64,000 bases of DNA, taken from positions 3,038,001 through 3,102,000 of the forward strand of contig NZ_CP077369.1 in NCBI RefSeq assembly GCF_019048525.1, in the 5' to 3' direction. Origin of the DNA: Acinetobacter lwoffii (GTDB taxonomy: Bacteria > Pseudomonadota > Gammaproteobacteria > Pseudomonadales > Moraxellaceae). The position numbers and the translations under genes were made by a program. The notes below the pieces were generated by a model that worked only from the letters and a program-made list of their open reading frames with translations, did no database searches and was not told the origin of the DNA. The stretch's first letter is position 1; the number at the start of each line of letters is the position of its first letter. Shown here one piece after another: positions 36,715-45,094 of this stretch.

Positions 36715-37638
36715 TTAGTCAGTGCTGCTGGGTGATGAAAGGCGAGCGTTATAGCTCGCTTTAATTTCTCTGGAAAAATATAACAACAAACCAGCCAGTA
36801 AGATAACGACGCCAAAGACTGCTCCACCCGATAATTTTTCATCATTCAGAATCACCCCGACAAATAAGGCCAGCATCGGCGTCAATACGGTGGTCAATGA
36901 CAAAGTGGTCGCCTTGATTTTCTGCACCAGTTTAAAATAACAGAACATCGCAATCAGGGAAGCCATGATTACAGCATAACTGAGTCCAATCAGCGATTTA
37001 GCCTGCGGAATCTGGGTCGGTGCAAATTGCCAGATAAATAGCAACATGGTACAGGCCATGACCGCTGAAACAGCAATAGAACCGGCCGCTTGTGCCATAG
37101 GTTCGAGAGGTGCATTAACTTTTTTCACCCAGAACATCGAAACACAGTAAATAAAAACACTGAGCAACATCAGGCCTATGCCAATCGGCTGAATATGCTG
37201 ATCTTTGCCACCGACACAGATAATGCCCAGACCCAGCAAGGCAATCGCCATACCACCCCACTGCGAAGGATAGAGCTTAAGCTGAAATACAAAACGGCCA
37301 ATTAAACCGGTAATAATCGGCGCCAGTCCGAACATCAGGGCAATAACGCCTGAACTCAGATAATCCGTGGCCAGATAAGTGAAAATCTGTGAGCCGATAA
37401 AACTGCATGCGCCAGCCAGGTAACTGTGCATGGATAATTTATCTAAGGGAAAACGGGTTTTAAATAGCCACAACAAGGCAAATGCAAAAGGCAAAGCCAA
37501 AAAGAAACGCAATGCCAAAGCCCAGAGCGGATGCAAATCCGTCACACTCCAGACAATAGCTAGCGGTGTCGTCGCCCAGATAAAAACCAATAAAAGATAG
37601 GTGGCAATCATATTGGTTTGTGTGGGCATGCGAGTCAC
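36715..37638 (-). CDS. DMT-superfamily (EamA) transporter
   Basis: The 307-residue inner-membrane protein has ten hydrophobic segments in two EamA halves, the first with YLLLVFIWATTPLAIVWSVT and LALRFFLALPFAFALLWLF, the second with GLSYAVIMASLIAMFCYFK and TVLTPMLALFVGVILNDEKL. Family members export or import metabolites such as amino acids. ATG 37638 or 37629 may be the start. The yaiI-type gene lies 12 bases upstream, so they are probably co-transcribed. Substrate unknown. Confidence 0.85.
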   Translation of the reverse strand: MTRMPTQTNMIATYLLLVFIWATTPLAIVWSVTDLHPLWALALRFFLALPFAFALLWLFKTRFPLDKLSMHSYLAGACSFIGSQIFTYLATDYLSSGVIALMFGLAPIITGLIGRFVFQLKLYPSQWGGMAIALLGLGIICVGGKDQHIQPIGIGLMLLSVFIYCVSMFWVKKVNAPLEPMAQAAGSIAVSAVMACTMLLFIWQFAPTQIPQAKSLIGLSYAVIMASLIAMFCYFKLVQKIKATTLSLTTVLTPMLALFVGVILNDEKLSGGAVFGVVILLAGLLLYFSREIKASYNARLSSPSSTD

Positions 37639-37650
37639 TCTGAATAAGGC

Positions 37651-38151
37651 TTAAAGCGCGGAAGTTTTACGTTTTTGTTTTTGGATGGTCTGATCGAGTG
37701 CGCTGGAAAATTCGCGTTTATCCCGTTCTGAAATCGGTGGCGGACCGCCCGTTTGCACGCCCGCTCCGCGTAAGCTGTCCATAAAATCGCGCAGATGTAA
37801 GCGCGCTTTGACATTGGCCGTAGTATAAATTTCACCACGGGGATGAATCGCAATTCCGCCTTTTTCAATCACTTCTGCCGCCAGGGGAATATCTTGGGTC
37901 ATGACAATATCATGCTCTTTCATGCGCAGAATAATCTCTTTATCTGCAGCATCCGCCCCACTCATCACCTGAATTGAATTAATTCTGATCGAAGGAGTTA
38001 TTCCGACTGGTTGGTTGGCAACAAAAGTGACTTCTAGCTGATAGCGATCCGAAGCACGAATAATCACATCTCGCAGAATACGGGGCAATGCATCGGCATC
38101 GACCCAAAGTTTGAATGGCAACACAGGGCTTCCCATTAAGGTATAAATCAT
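37651..38151 (-). CDS. yaiI: YaiI/YqxD family protein (DUF188, UPF0178)
   Basis: The 166-residue product shows [20 protein letters not shown] near the N-terminus, [27 protein letters not shown] in the middle and [20 protein letters not shown] near the end, all strongly conserved in this family. The acidic clusters ([19 protein letters not shown]) resemble a PIN-like nuclease fold, but the biochemical role is not established. The first ATG (38151) adds a few residues; homologues begin close to FKLWVDADA. Confidence 0.88.
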   Translation of the reverse strand: MIYTLMGSPVLPFKLWVDADALPRILRDVIIRASDRYQLEVTFVANQPVGITPSIRINSIQVMSGADAADKEIILRMKEHDIVMTQDIPLAAEVIEKGGIAIHPRGEIYTTANVKARLHLRDFMDSLRGAGVQTGGPPPISERDKREFSSALDQTIQKQKRKTSAL

Positions 38152-38386
38152 GGTTATTCTAGCAAATTGCAGTGATCAGGTTGATGATTAAATCGCTCCA
38201 TTTTCATTGCATCTGTCATCTGTATCTTAAAAAGTATGTGCCCGGTAAAACTGGCATGATTCACGCGAGAAAAAAAATTGACTTCATTTGACTGGCATTT
38301 TAATTTTAAAATTCATTCGATTGACTTGAAAAATCGCAATGACCCTCGATTAACTATAAATACATCATCCAAGATCAATTGTGCAT

Positions 38387-39319
38387 ATGAAAAATCAGAA
38401 TAGCCCAGAGATCATCACCATTGATGATCAAAATTTCGGTAGTCATGTCGAACATTGGACCTTGCTCACCGACAACCCTGGCACAGATGTTCCACAGTGG
38501 TTAGGCAAAGCTCTTGATGAACCAATCATGCCGATGGGCCTTTGTACACAAGAATGTGATATGGATGCAGAGACTTGGCTGATTCAGGGACCGAGCAAAG
38601 CTGCGGTACAGTTGAGTCAAGTGATTGCCGTTGAAAACAACAAACCTCAAGCGGTAAAAACTGCATTTCCGTGCTTTGACAGTCCTTATCAGGTGAAAGC
38701 CACGATTGACCGGATTATTAGCTGTAAATCCAATACTCAGGCTGTATTGCGCTTGAATCTGGGTGCTAACAATATTATTTACGCTTTCGATAGCCTGTAT
38801 AGCGTCAATCACCCGCATTATGAAAAAGACCAGTCCTATGTGGTGAATCTGAATGGCTGGGCCTATGAACTTGAAGCGGTCGCAGATCATGAGCATCTGG
38901 TGGTTGATGATCCGGCTTCGATCAAGCACCACCGTGCCTTGAATGATATTCTGGCTGCCAATAATGGTGTAGCGCCGGATAATTTGCAGGAACAGATTGA
39001 TGCCTGGCAGCCGCAGTGCGAAGAAGATAAAGAACCTGTCACCGTAGATTTTTCTAAAATGGTGGCTTATCTATACGGCGAAACCATGGGTCAGGAAGAT
39101 GAAGCCTGGTTCCAGGGCAATATTGTCGGTAAAACCACCATGCAATTTATGGGTCAGGACTATACCCTGTATGATGTCACCCTGATTCATGATGAAGACC
39201 AGCCTGCGACCTTGATCCGGATTGCAACGCGGAATGACCAGTACAAAAACTTCCAGATTGGTCAGTATATTCGTGGCAACTTGTGGATTCAGGCCAATAT
39301 TTATAGAAAAGTGGCCTAA
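38387..39319 (+). CDS. Hypothetical conserved protein (310 aa)
   Basis: I do not recognise a domain. The product is acidic, soluble and Trp/Gln-rich with no signal peptide: blocks include HVEHWTLLTDNPGTDVPQWL, VDDPASIKHHRALNDILAAN, VDFSKMVAYLYGETMGQEDE and IGQYIRGNLWIQANIYRK. The final third reads like a small OB- or beta-barrel-like domain (WFQGNIVGKTTMQFMGQDYT). The open frame starts at GTG 38381; ATG 38387 is more likely. Composition matches neighbouring core genes, and a terminator follows. Function unknown. Confidence 0.82.
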   Translation: MKNQNSPEIITIDDQNFGSHVEHWTLLTDNPGTDVPQWLGKALDEPIMPMGLCTQECDMDAETWLIQGPSKAAVQLSQVIAVENNKPQAVKTAFPCFDSPYQVKATIDRIISCKSNTQAVLRLNLGANNIIYAFDSLYSVNHPHYEKDQSYVVNLNGWAYELEAVADHEHLVVDDPASIKHHRALNDILAANNGVAPDNLQEQIDAWQPQCEEDKEPVTVDFSKMVAYLYGETMGQEDEAWFQGNIVGKTTMQFMGQDYTLYDVTLIHDEDQPATLIRIATRNDQYKNFQIGQYIRGNLWIQANIYRKVA

Positions 39320-39334
39320 GTTCAAACATATACA

Positions 39335-39368
39335 GAAGATATTCATTTTGATGGGTATCTTCTTTTAA
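39335..39368 (+). terminator. Terminator after the 310-residue hypothetical gene
   Basis: AGAAGATA (39335-39342) pairs with TATCTTCT (39357-39364), 14-base loop, followed by TTTTA, 15 bases after the stop. Confidence 0.65.
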
Positions 39369-39462
39369 TCCATCTATATCCTTATTTGTCATTTTAATTT
39401 TTGATTATTTTTTATACATATTTTCTGGCTTAATAATCTATTTAAAGTCATTAAAAACCAAG

Positions 39463-39509
39463 TTATCCACATTTTTAAATTCAAATGAATTCATTTTAAA
39501 TATTTAAAA
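39463..39509. promoter_or_regulatory. Single DnaA box beside two AT-rich palindromes
   Basis: TTATCCACA (39463-39471) is a perfect DnaA box. Two perfect palindromes follow: AAATGAATTCATTT (39483-39496) and TTTTAAATATTTAAAA (39494-39509), which overlap slightly. They lie in a 386-base AT-rich gap (39320-39705) that otherwise holds only a terminator at its start. A lone DnaA box can occur by chance, so the function is uncertain. Confidence 0.4.
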
Positions 39510-39705
39510 TAACCTTAAAAACCTTGTAAAAATAAGCATTTGATTTCTCATATAAATAATCTGATGTCGTGCAAATCTGATATTTAAATAAAATGAAAAT
39601 TTATGCTCTTTAATTAAAAATGTACTTTATTTAATCAATTTTTTATGATAAAAATACTCACAACAAATTAGTATTAACGATAAATAGATCGGACAATAAA
39701 TATCT

Positions 39706-39846
39706 ATGAAAATCGTGCAAGAAGAAACATTACAACAGGTCGAGCATCATCTTAGCTCCCGCTATAATATTGATATGATGTCCTGCCTTTTTTTCATGTT
39801 GGGGATGCTGATCTGCGGATTCATCCTGCATACTTTTATTTTCTAA
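39706..39846 (+). CDS. Very small membrane protein (46 aa)
   Basis: This frame encodes a charged N-terminal half (MKIVQEETLQQVEHHLSSRY) and a hydrophobic C-terminal helix (SCLFFMLGMLICGFILHTFI) containing two Cys. Base composition rises sharply from the AT-rich flank when the frame begins, and a strong terminator starts 16 bases after the stop, both favouring a real gene. The ribosome binding site is weak. No family is recognised. It could be a single-pass small regulatory peptide, but no function is claimed. Confidence 0.6.
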   Translation: MKIVQEETLQQVEHHLSSRYNIDMMSCLFFMLGMLICGFILHTFIF

Positions 39847-39861
39847 AATTATTGTATTCAT

Positions 39862-39889
39862 AAAAAACCCAGCCTGTGCTGGGTTTTTT
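39862..39889. terminator. Bidirectional terminator between the 46-residue gene and serC
   Basis: AAAAAACCCAGC/GCTGGGTTTTTT forms a 12-pair perfect stem with a CTGT loop. It ends both convergent genes. Confidence 0.88.
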
Positions 39890-39900
39890 CGTTTCAGGAA

Positions 39901-40980
39901 TTAACCATTGCGTTTGGCAAAGTCATCCATAAAGTTCACCAATGCCTGCACGCCCTCTAAAGGCACGGCATTATAAATACTTGCGCGCATACCGCCCACT
40001 GAACGGTGACCGGCAAGATTCAATAAATGTTGTGTTTCGGCTTCTTTCAGGAACTGTTTCTCAAGATCAGCATTGGCCAAGGTAAATGGTACGTTCATGA
40101 TCGAACGATTTGCTTTTGCAATCGGATTCGCATAGAAATCGCTTTGATCGATATAACCATAAAGCAGGTTAGCTTTTTCAAGGTTCACCTTGTGCATGGC
40201 ATCTACACCGCCATTTTCCAGCAACCATTCAAACACCAGACCAGACAAGTACCATGCATAAGTTGATGGTGTGTTGACCATTGAACCGTTTTTCGCTTGA
40301 TCTGAATATTTCAAGATGCTTGGAATTTCAGGCTTGGCTTGATCGAGTAAATCTTCGCGAATGATCACCAGCGTTAAGCCAGCAGGCCCGATATTCTTTT
40401 GCGCGCCCGCATAGATCAAACCAAATTTAGAGACGTCTAAGGGTGCAGATAAAATGCTAGATGAATAATCGCACATTAATGGCTTATCTGTTTCAGGAAT
40501 TGAAGCAAATTGCAGACCGCCAATGGTTTCATTATCGGCATAATGCACATAAGCTGCATCAGCAGACAGGTTCCATTCGCTTTGTGCACTGATCGCATAT
40601 TTACCATCAATTTGGATACCCGCTTTTACAACATTGATATCGCCATAACGTTGCGCTTCTTTCAAAGCTTTTTCAGACCAGATGCCGGTATCGATATAGT
40701 CTGCTTTGTTGTTTTTGCCAAGCAAGTTCAATGGAATTGCCGAGAACTGTAGTGATGCCCCACCCTGCAAGAACAATACTTTGTAGTTCTCAGGAATATT
40801 CATGAGTTTGCGCAGGTCTGCTTCCGCTTTTTCAGCCATGGCAACATAGTCGGAACTACGGTGGCTCATTTCCATGATCGAAAGACCTTTGCCATGCCAG
40901 TCAAGCATTTCAGCTTGAGCTTTTTCAAGTACGGCAGTCGGTAATGCAGCAGGACCAGCACAGAAGTTGTACGCGCGCAT
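39901..40980 (-). CDS. serC: Phosphoserine aminotransferase
   Basis: SerC is a PLP enzyme of serine and pyridoxine synthesis that interconverts 3-phosphohydroxypyruvate and phosphoserine. Conserved are the N-terminal MRAYNFCAGPAALP, the phosphate-binding FLQGGASLQFSAIPLNL, the PLP Lys in YAGAQKNIGPAG and the C-terminal GHRSVGGMRASIYNAVPLEG. The frame extends to 41007, but ATG 40980 (359 residues) has AAAGGA seven bases upstream and matches homologues. It is transcribed alone. Confidence 0.96.
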   Translation of the reverse strand: MRAYNFCAGPAALPTAVLEKAQAEMLDWHGKGLSIMEMSHRSSDYVAMAEKAEADLRKLMNIPENYKVLFLQGGASLQFSAIPLNLLGKNNKADYIDTGIWSEKALKEAQRYGDINVVKAGIQIDGKYAISAQSEWNLSADAAYVHYADNETIGGLQFASIPETDKPLMCDYSSSILSAPLDVSKFGLIYAGAQKNIGPAGLTLVIIREDLLDQAKPEIPSILKYSDQAKNGSMVNTPSTYAWYLSGLVFEWLLENGGVDAMHKVNLEKANLLYGYIDQSDFYANPIAKANRSIMNVPFTLANADLEKQFLKEAETQHLLNLAGHRSVGGMRASIYNAVPLEGVQALVNFMDDFAKRNG

Positions 40981-41007
40981 GATTTTTCCTTTCAGAGTGA
41001 AACACAA

Positions 41008-41340
41008 TAAAATGATGGCATTTAACCATATCTGGCAGGGTCTTGCACAAAATTATTTCAATCTATGAGTCAAGATAGAGTCAAAAAATCAATGTAGATT
41101 CACAAGATAAATTGACCAGTATTTTAGCCTGCTGTTTTTATCATCTTTGCACTCACAATTGAAAATATTCAAGATTAAGCCACTTTTTAATTCTGGATAC
41201 TCTCTCAAAAACAGCCGATAAGTATTTGAAATACAGATGTAAAAGAAACAATACTATAACTTTATAGTAGCTCTATTGGCATACCTTTGATTTATACTAG
41301 CCGGATAACATCACCGGCTTTAAATCAGTTTAGCGACTTT
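41008..41340. other. Divergent intergenic region between serC and the exporter operon
   Basis: This 333-base gap carries the serC leader at its left and the exporter promoter region at its right. It holds the operator-like repeat listed at 41252-41269, TATACT at 41293-41298, and a small GCCGG/CCGGC stem (41300-41304, 41314-41318). No coding frame is convincing. Confidence 0.6.
41252..41269. promoter_or_regulatory. Perfect inverted repeat, candidate operator of the exporter operon
   Basis: Arms TACTATAA (41252-41259) and TTATAGTA (41262-41269) are separated by CT, with no mismatch. It lies 72 bases before the first exporter ATG, where a promoter is expected; a TTGAAA at 41226-41231 could be the -35. 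The symmetry and size suit a TetR- or MarR-type repressor. No such regulator gene is next to it. Confidence 0.5.
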
Positions 41341-42822
41341 ATGAACTTAAAGAAAAATAAAAGACAGCTTGTCTGGGGTTTAAATCTGCTTGCATCGATG
41401 ATGTATGGCAGCTTTGCTCATGCGCAGAGCATCAGCTTTCAGGATGCTGCACGTCAGTTGTTGCAAAATTCTTATAGCAGCCAAGCCTATCAAAGTCTGG
41501 AACAGGCTTCAAAACTTGAAGCTGAAGCAGTAAAAGGCGTAGGTCTGCCACGTGTCGACCTGAATGTTCGTGCCTATGCCTTTCACAGTGAAGTCGATAT
41601 TCCATTAAAGCAATTTAAAAATAATCTGGAGAATTCACTCTCTCAAGGCGTGAATGGCCGGCTTAATGAGTGGGAGGCCAGTAATGGCGTGGATCTACCT
41701 GCAGGTATTACCGATCCACTGCGTGATGGACTTAACAATACTATTCATAGCGGAGTTGGTCTGATTCCGGATACGTCTAATGTCATCCTTGAAGATCAGG
41801 TGATTCGCCCCACTGTTTCCGTGATTATGCCAATATATACTGGAGGCCTCACCCGTAGTGCCAAAGAAATTGCCAATATTCAGGTCGGTCGTAGTCAGCT
41901 CAGCAACAAACAGCAGCAAGATACGCAGCGTTTTGAACTGATTCAAAGTTATTTTAATGTGCAGCTCCAAAAACAATTGCATGCAGCTGCGCTGTTTAAT
42001 CTGAATGCCATGCAGCAGCATTATCGCAATGCCTTAAAAATGGAACAGCAAGGTTTTATCAGTAAAGGCCAGCGTATGCAATTTGAAGTGGCACGTAATA
42101 ATGCCGAGCGCAGCCAGCAAAATACGCAGGCCAATTTGAATGCTGCGCTGTTCCAGCTGAATAATCTGCTTCAGGAAAGTAGCATCACTGAGCTTTCGAC
42201 GCCTTTATTTGTCAATAAAACCGAGCCACAGGCCTTAAATCATCTGCTAAAAACTTTTAGTCAGAACTCTGCGCTGATTCAAAAAATGCAGCTGGATACC
42301 CAATTGGCCCAAGCCAATGTGAAAGCCCAGCAAGCAGCGAAAAAACCAAATGTATTTGCTTTTGGCGAATATAGTCTGGATCAAAATGAAAACTGGATTG
42401 TCGGGGTTGCCGCACGCTATAACCTGTTTTCCGGGATCGATAAAAACAAGAATATTCAGGCTGCCGAACTCAAACGCTCTGCAACAGAACTGCTTACTGC
42501 ACGCACCCAGCAGGAAATTGAAAATCTGATTTATAAATCTTATAGCGAAGCACTTAGTGCACAGCAAAGTGATGTACTTCTGGCACAAAACTTGAAAGCC
42601 GCACAGGAAAATTTACGCATCCAAGAATTGTCTTTTAAAGAAGATACGGGCACCGCCACACAGGTCATCGATGCACAAAATATGCTGAGCGGACTACGAG
42701 CTGAAACTGCCTTGAATGCTTACAAATATGTGATGTCACTGGCCACACTATTACAAAGCCATGGCTCGATTGCAGAATTTCCAACCTACATTCAACATGC
42801 CAACACCCACTATATTCGCTAA
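41341..42822 (+). CDS. TolC-family outer membrane efflux protein
   Basis: Outer-membrane channels of this family form a trimeric barrel with a periplasmic coiled coil. A signal peptide (MNLKKNKRQLVWGLNLLASM, then MYGSFAHA) starts at ATG 41341, giving 493 residues; the frame itself opens at TTG 41287. Two coiled-coil repeats are seen: GGLTRSAKEIANIQVGRSQL and the NIQAAELKRSATELLTARTQ region. The final Gly-Thr-Ala and A-T-Q-V-I-D-A-Q motif (FKEDTGTATQVIDAQNMLSG) is typical. The stop overlaps the next frame by one base (TAATG). Confidence 0.9.
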   Translation: MNLKKNKRQLVWGLNLLASMMYGSFAHAQSISFQDAARQLLQNSYSSQAYQSLEQASKLEAEAVKGVGLPRVDLNVRAYAFHSEVDIPLKQFKNNLENSLSQGVNGRLNEWEASNGVDLPAGITDPLRDGLNNTIHSGVGLIPDTSNVILEDQVIRPTVSVIMPIYTGGLTRSAKEIANIQVGRSQLSNKQQQDTQRFELIQSYFNVQLQKQLHAAALFNLNAMQQHYRNALKMEQQGFISKGQRMQFEVARNNAERSQQNTQANLNAALFQLNNLLQESSITELSTPLFVNKTEPQALNHLLKTFSQNSALIQKMQLDTQLAQANVKAQQAAKKPNVFAFGEYSLDQNENWIVGVAARYNLFSGIDKNKNIQAAELKRSATELLTARTQQEIENLIYKSYSEALSAQQSDVLLAQNLKAAQENLRIQELSFKEDTGTATQVIDAQNMLSGLRAETALNAYKYVMSLATLLQSHGSIAEFPTYIQHANTHYIR

Positions 42823-42833
42823 TGGAGCCGAAC

Positions 42834-43964
42834 ATGAACGAAGATCAAAAACCCAATGATCCTGTGAATGAAGTGGCTTCATCCAGCGATACAGAAAAAT
42901 CGCCTGCGCAACAGGTAGAAACAAAAACTGAAATAGAAAACAACGCGACGACTTCGACCGAGCAACAACAAGCTCCTGAAATCGCTAAAAAGAAAAAATA
43001 TTTATTGCTCGCCCTGATTCCAGTTCTGCTGGCAGTCATCGCTTTTGGATTGTGGAAAAGCTACCAACCGGCTCCGCTTGAATTGCAGGGTCGTGTAGAA
43101 GCTGAAACAGTTCAGGTGGCGACCAAAGTGCCAAGCCGTATTGAAGAAATCTATGTAGAAGAAGGTCAGCGGGTCAAAAAAGGCGATGTACTGGTGCGCT
43201 TAAACAGCCCGGAAATTCAGGCCAAAAAACAGCAAGCCGCAGCGGCTTTACAATCTGCGCTGGCCTTACAATCGACTGCTGAACGTGGCTCGCAGGAAGA
43301 AAATATCGCCAGTCTGTATGCCAACTGGCAATCGCTGAAAGCACAGCAAAATTTAGCCAAAGTTTCTTATGAGCGTGGTGCAAATTTATTGAAGGAAGGT
43401 GTGATTTCACGCCAGCGCCGTGATGAATTGTATGCAGCCAGTCAATCAGCGGCGCAAATGACAGAAGCAGCGTATCAGCAATACGCACGTGCCAAACGTG
43501 GCAGCACCTCGCAGCAAAAGAGTTCTGCCGATGCACAAGTAGATATTGCCCAGGCTGCGCTGGATGAAGCCAATGCTTTAGAAGCAGAAACCCAATTAGT
43601 AGCACCTGTAAACGGAACGGTGTCTAAAACCTATGGCAAAGTCTCGGAGCTGGTAGCCACCGCAGTCCCTGTGGTTAGCCTGATTGAAGATCAAATGTGG
43701 GTGAGCCTGAATATTCGTGAAGACCAATATGCCCCATTTCAGAAAATGAGCAGTATTGAAGGTTATATTCCCGCCCTAGATAAAACCGCCACTTTTCAAA
43801 TTAGACAGATCAGTGCTGAAGGTGAATTTGCCACCATTAAGACCACACGTCAAACCGGCGGTTATGATGTGCGCAGTTTTAAGCTGCATCTTGTACCCAC
43901 ACCAGCGATTTCTGAACTGAAAGTCGGGATGAGCGTGTTATTTAAACTGAAAGAGACCCGATAA
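42834..43964 (+). CDS. HlyD-family periplasmic adaptor
   Basis: This membrane fusion protein joins the inner-membrane permeases to the TolC-type channel. It has an acidic 50-residue cytoplasmic N-terminus, a transmembrane anchor (YLLLALIPVLLAVIAFGLWK), a biotinyl-lipoyl half-motif (VATKVPSRIEEIYVEEGQRV), a long coiled-coil hairpin and the second half (TQLVAPVNGTVSKTYGKVSE). ATG 42834 (376 residues) has GGAG six bases upstream and is preferred over ATG 42822. It resembles YbhG/YhiI-type adaptors. The permease gene overlaps its stop. Confidence 0.9.
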   Translation: MNEDQKPNDPVNEVASSSDTEKSPAQQVETKTEIENNATTSTEQQQAPEIAKKKKYLLLALIPVLLAVIAFGLWKSYQPAPLELQGRVEAETVQVATKVPSRIEEIYVEEGQRVKKGDVLVRLNSPEIQAKKQQAAAALQSALALQSTAERGSQEENIASLYANWQSLKAQQNLAKVSYERGANLLKEGVISRQRRDELYAASQSAAQMTEAAYQQYARAKRGSTSQQKSSADAQVDIAQAALDEANALEAETQLVAPVNGTVSKTYGKVSELVATAVPVVSLIEDQMWVSLNIREDQYAPFQKMSSIEGYIPALDKTATFQIRQISAEGEFATIKTTRQTGGYDVRSFKLHLVPTPAISELKVGMSVLFKLKETR

Positions 43965-45094
43965 TGTGGACGGGTATATGGCGCGAACTGCGCTATCTGC
44001 TCAGCGAAAAATGGGATCTGTGTCTGGTCACGCTGGCACCTGCACTGGTGATTATTTTATTCAGCAGCATGTTTGCTCAAGGGAAATCGGATCATTTACC
44101 GATTGCGATTATTGATCAAGACCAGAGTGCGCTGAGTCAAAGCATTTATCAACATGTGGCGCTGAATCATACTCTTAAAATTGCTACGGTGTCGGAACAA
44201 ACAGCTGAAATTGAGCGCCTGTTAAATCAAAATAAAATTTGGGGTTATATCCATATTCCAAGCGGTGCCGAGCAACGTCTGGTTCGTGCCCAGGATGCTG
44301 ACATCAGTATTGCTTTTAACCAGAGTTATTTCAGTATTGGAAATACCATTTCGTCTGCCATGCTGGTTAGTACCCTGCAAGCACTCGCTGAATTTAGCGG
44401 ACAGCAATATCTGGGCAACCGGCTGCCTTCTCTCGAAGCACCGTCGCCGCATATCAAAATATCGCCGCTGTATAATCCACAACTGAATTATGAATTCTAT
44501 CTGGAACCCTATGTCATTCCGGCAATTCTGCATTTACTGCTGTGTTGTTGTGTGGCATTTTCCGTCGGTCAGGAACTGAAGCGACAGACCTTAATAAGCT
44601 GGATTAGCAACTCATCCATCTGGATGGCATTACTGTCTAAGAACCTGGTCTATGTGGCTATTTTTAGTGTGTGGACTTGGGCCTGGATGTTCTGGCTGAT
44701 TGAAATTCGCGGCTGGTTTGTTGCCGGCTCGCTCGCTCTGATTCTATCGGCACAATTTCTGCTATATAGCGCCTATGCATTTTTAAGCAGTGCAGTGGTT
44801 CTGGCGACCAAAGATTTAAGTAAATCTTTTGGCATCATTGCGGTCTATGGCGGTTCATCTTTAAGTTTTGCCGGTGTGACTTTACCTTTAAATAATGCGC
44901 CCCTATTCACCCAGTTTTGGTCCAATATTATTCCGTTTACGCCCTATGCCAAATTACAAACTGAACAATGGGTGATTGGTAGTCCATTGCATATTTCACT
45001 GCAAGCTGGATTAATGCTGCTGATCTATGCCCTAGTCTACGCTCTGCTGGCTTATCTGTTTCTTAAAAAAATAGCTAAAGGAGCAGTCCAATGA
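43964..45094 (+). CDS. ABC-2 type exporter permease, first subunit
   Basis: The 376-residue protein has the ABC-2 layout: one N-terminal transmembrane segment (LCLVTLAPALVIILFSSMFA), a periplasmic domain of about 140 residues, and five C-terminal segments, including VIPAILHLLLCCCVAFSVGQ and LIYALVYALLAYLFLKKIAK. YbhS/YhhJ-type permeases share this architecture. ATG 43964 overlaps the adaptor stop (TAATG), and the second permease starts four bases before its own end. No ATPase is encoded in the operon, which is odd. Confidence 0.88.
   Translation: MWTGIWRELRYLLSEKWDLCLVTLAPALVIILFSSMFAQGKSDHLPIAIIDQDQSALSQSIYQHVALNHTLKIATVSEQTAEIERLLNQNKIWGYIHIPSGAEQRLVRAQDADISIAFNQSYFSIGNTISSAMLVSTLQALAEFSGQQYLGNRLPSLEAPSPHIKISPLYNPQLNYEFYLEPYVIPAILHLLLCCCVAFSVGQELKRQTLISWISNSSIWMALLSKNLVYVAIFSVWTWAWMFWLIEIRGWFVAGSLALILSAQFLLYSAYAFLSSAVVLATKDLSKSFGIIAVYGGSSLSFAGVTLPLNNAPLFTQFWSNIIPFTPYAKLQTEQWVIGSPLHISLQAGLMLLIYALVYALLAYLFLKKIAKGAVQ

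Noticed and set aside
38252..38266. Possible sigma-54 site before the 310-residue hypothetical gene
   Set aside because: The -24 box and spacing fit, but the -12 box (ACGC) departs from TTGC, and it lies 120 bases from the start codon.
39463..39471. Replication origin
   Set aside because: Only one perfect DnaA box and no dnaA, dnaN or gidA nearby; one such box per tens of kilobases is expected by chance.
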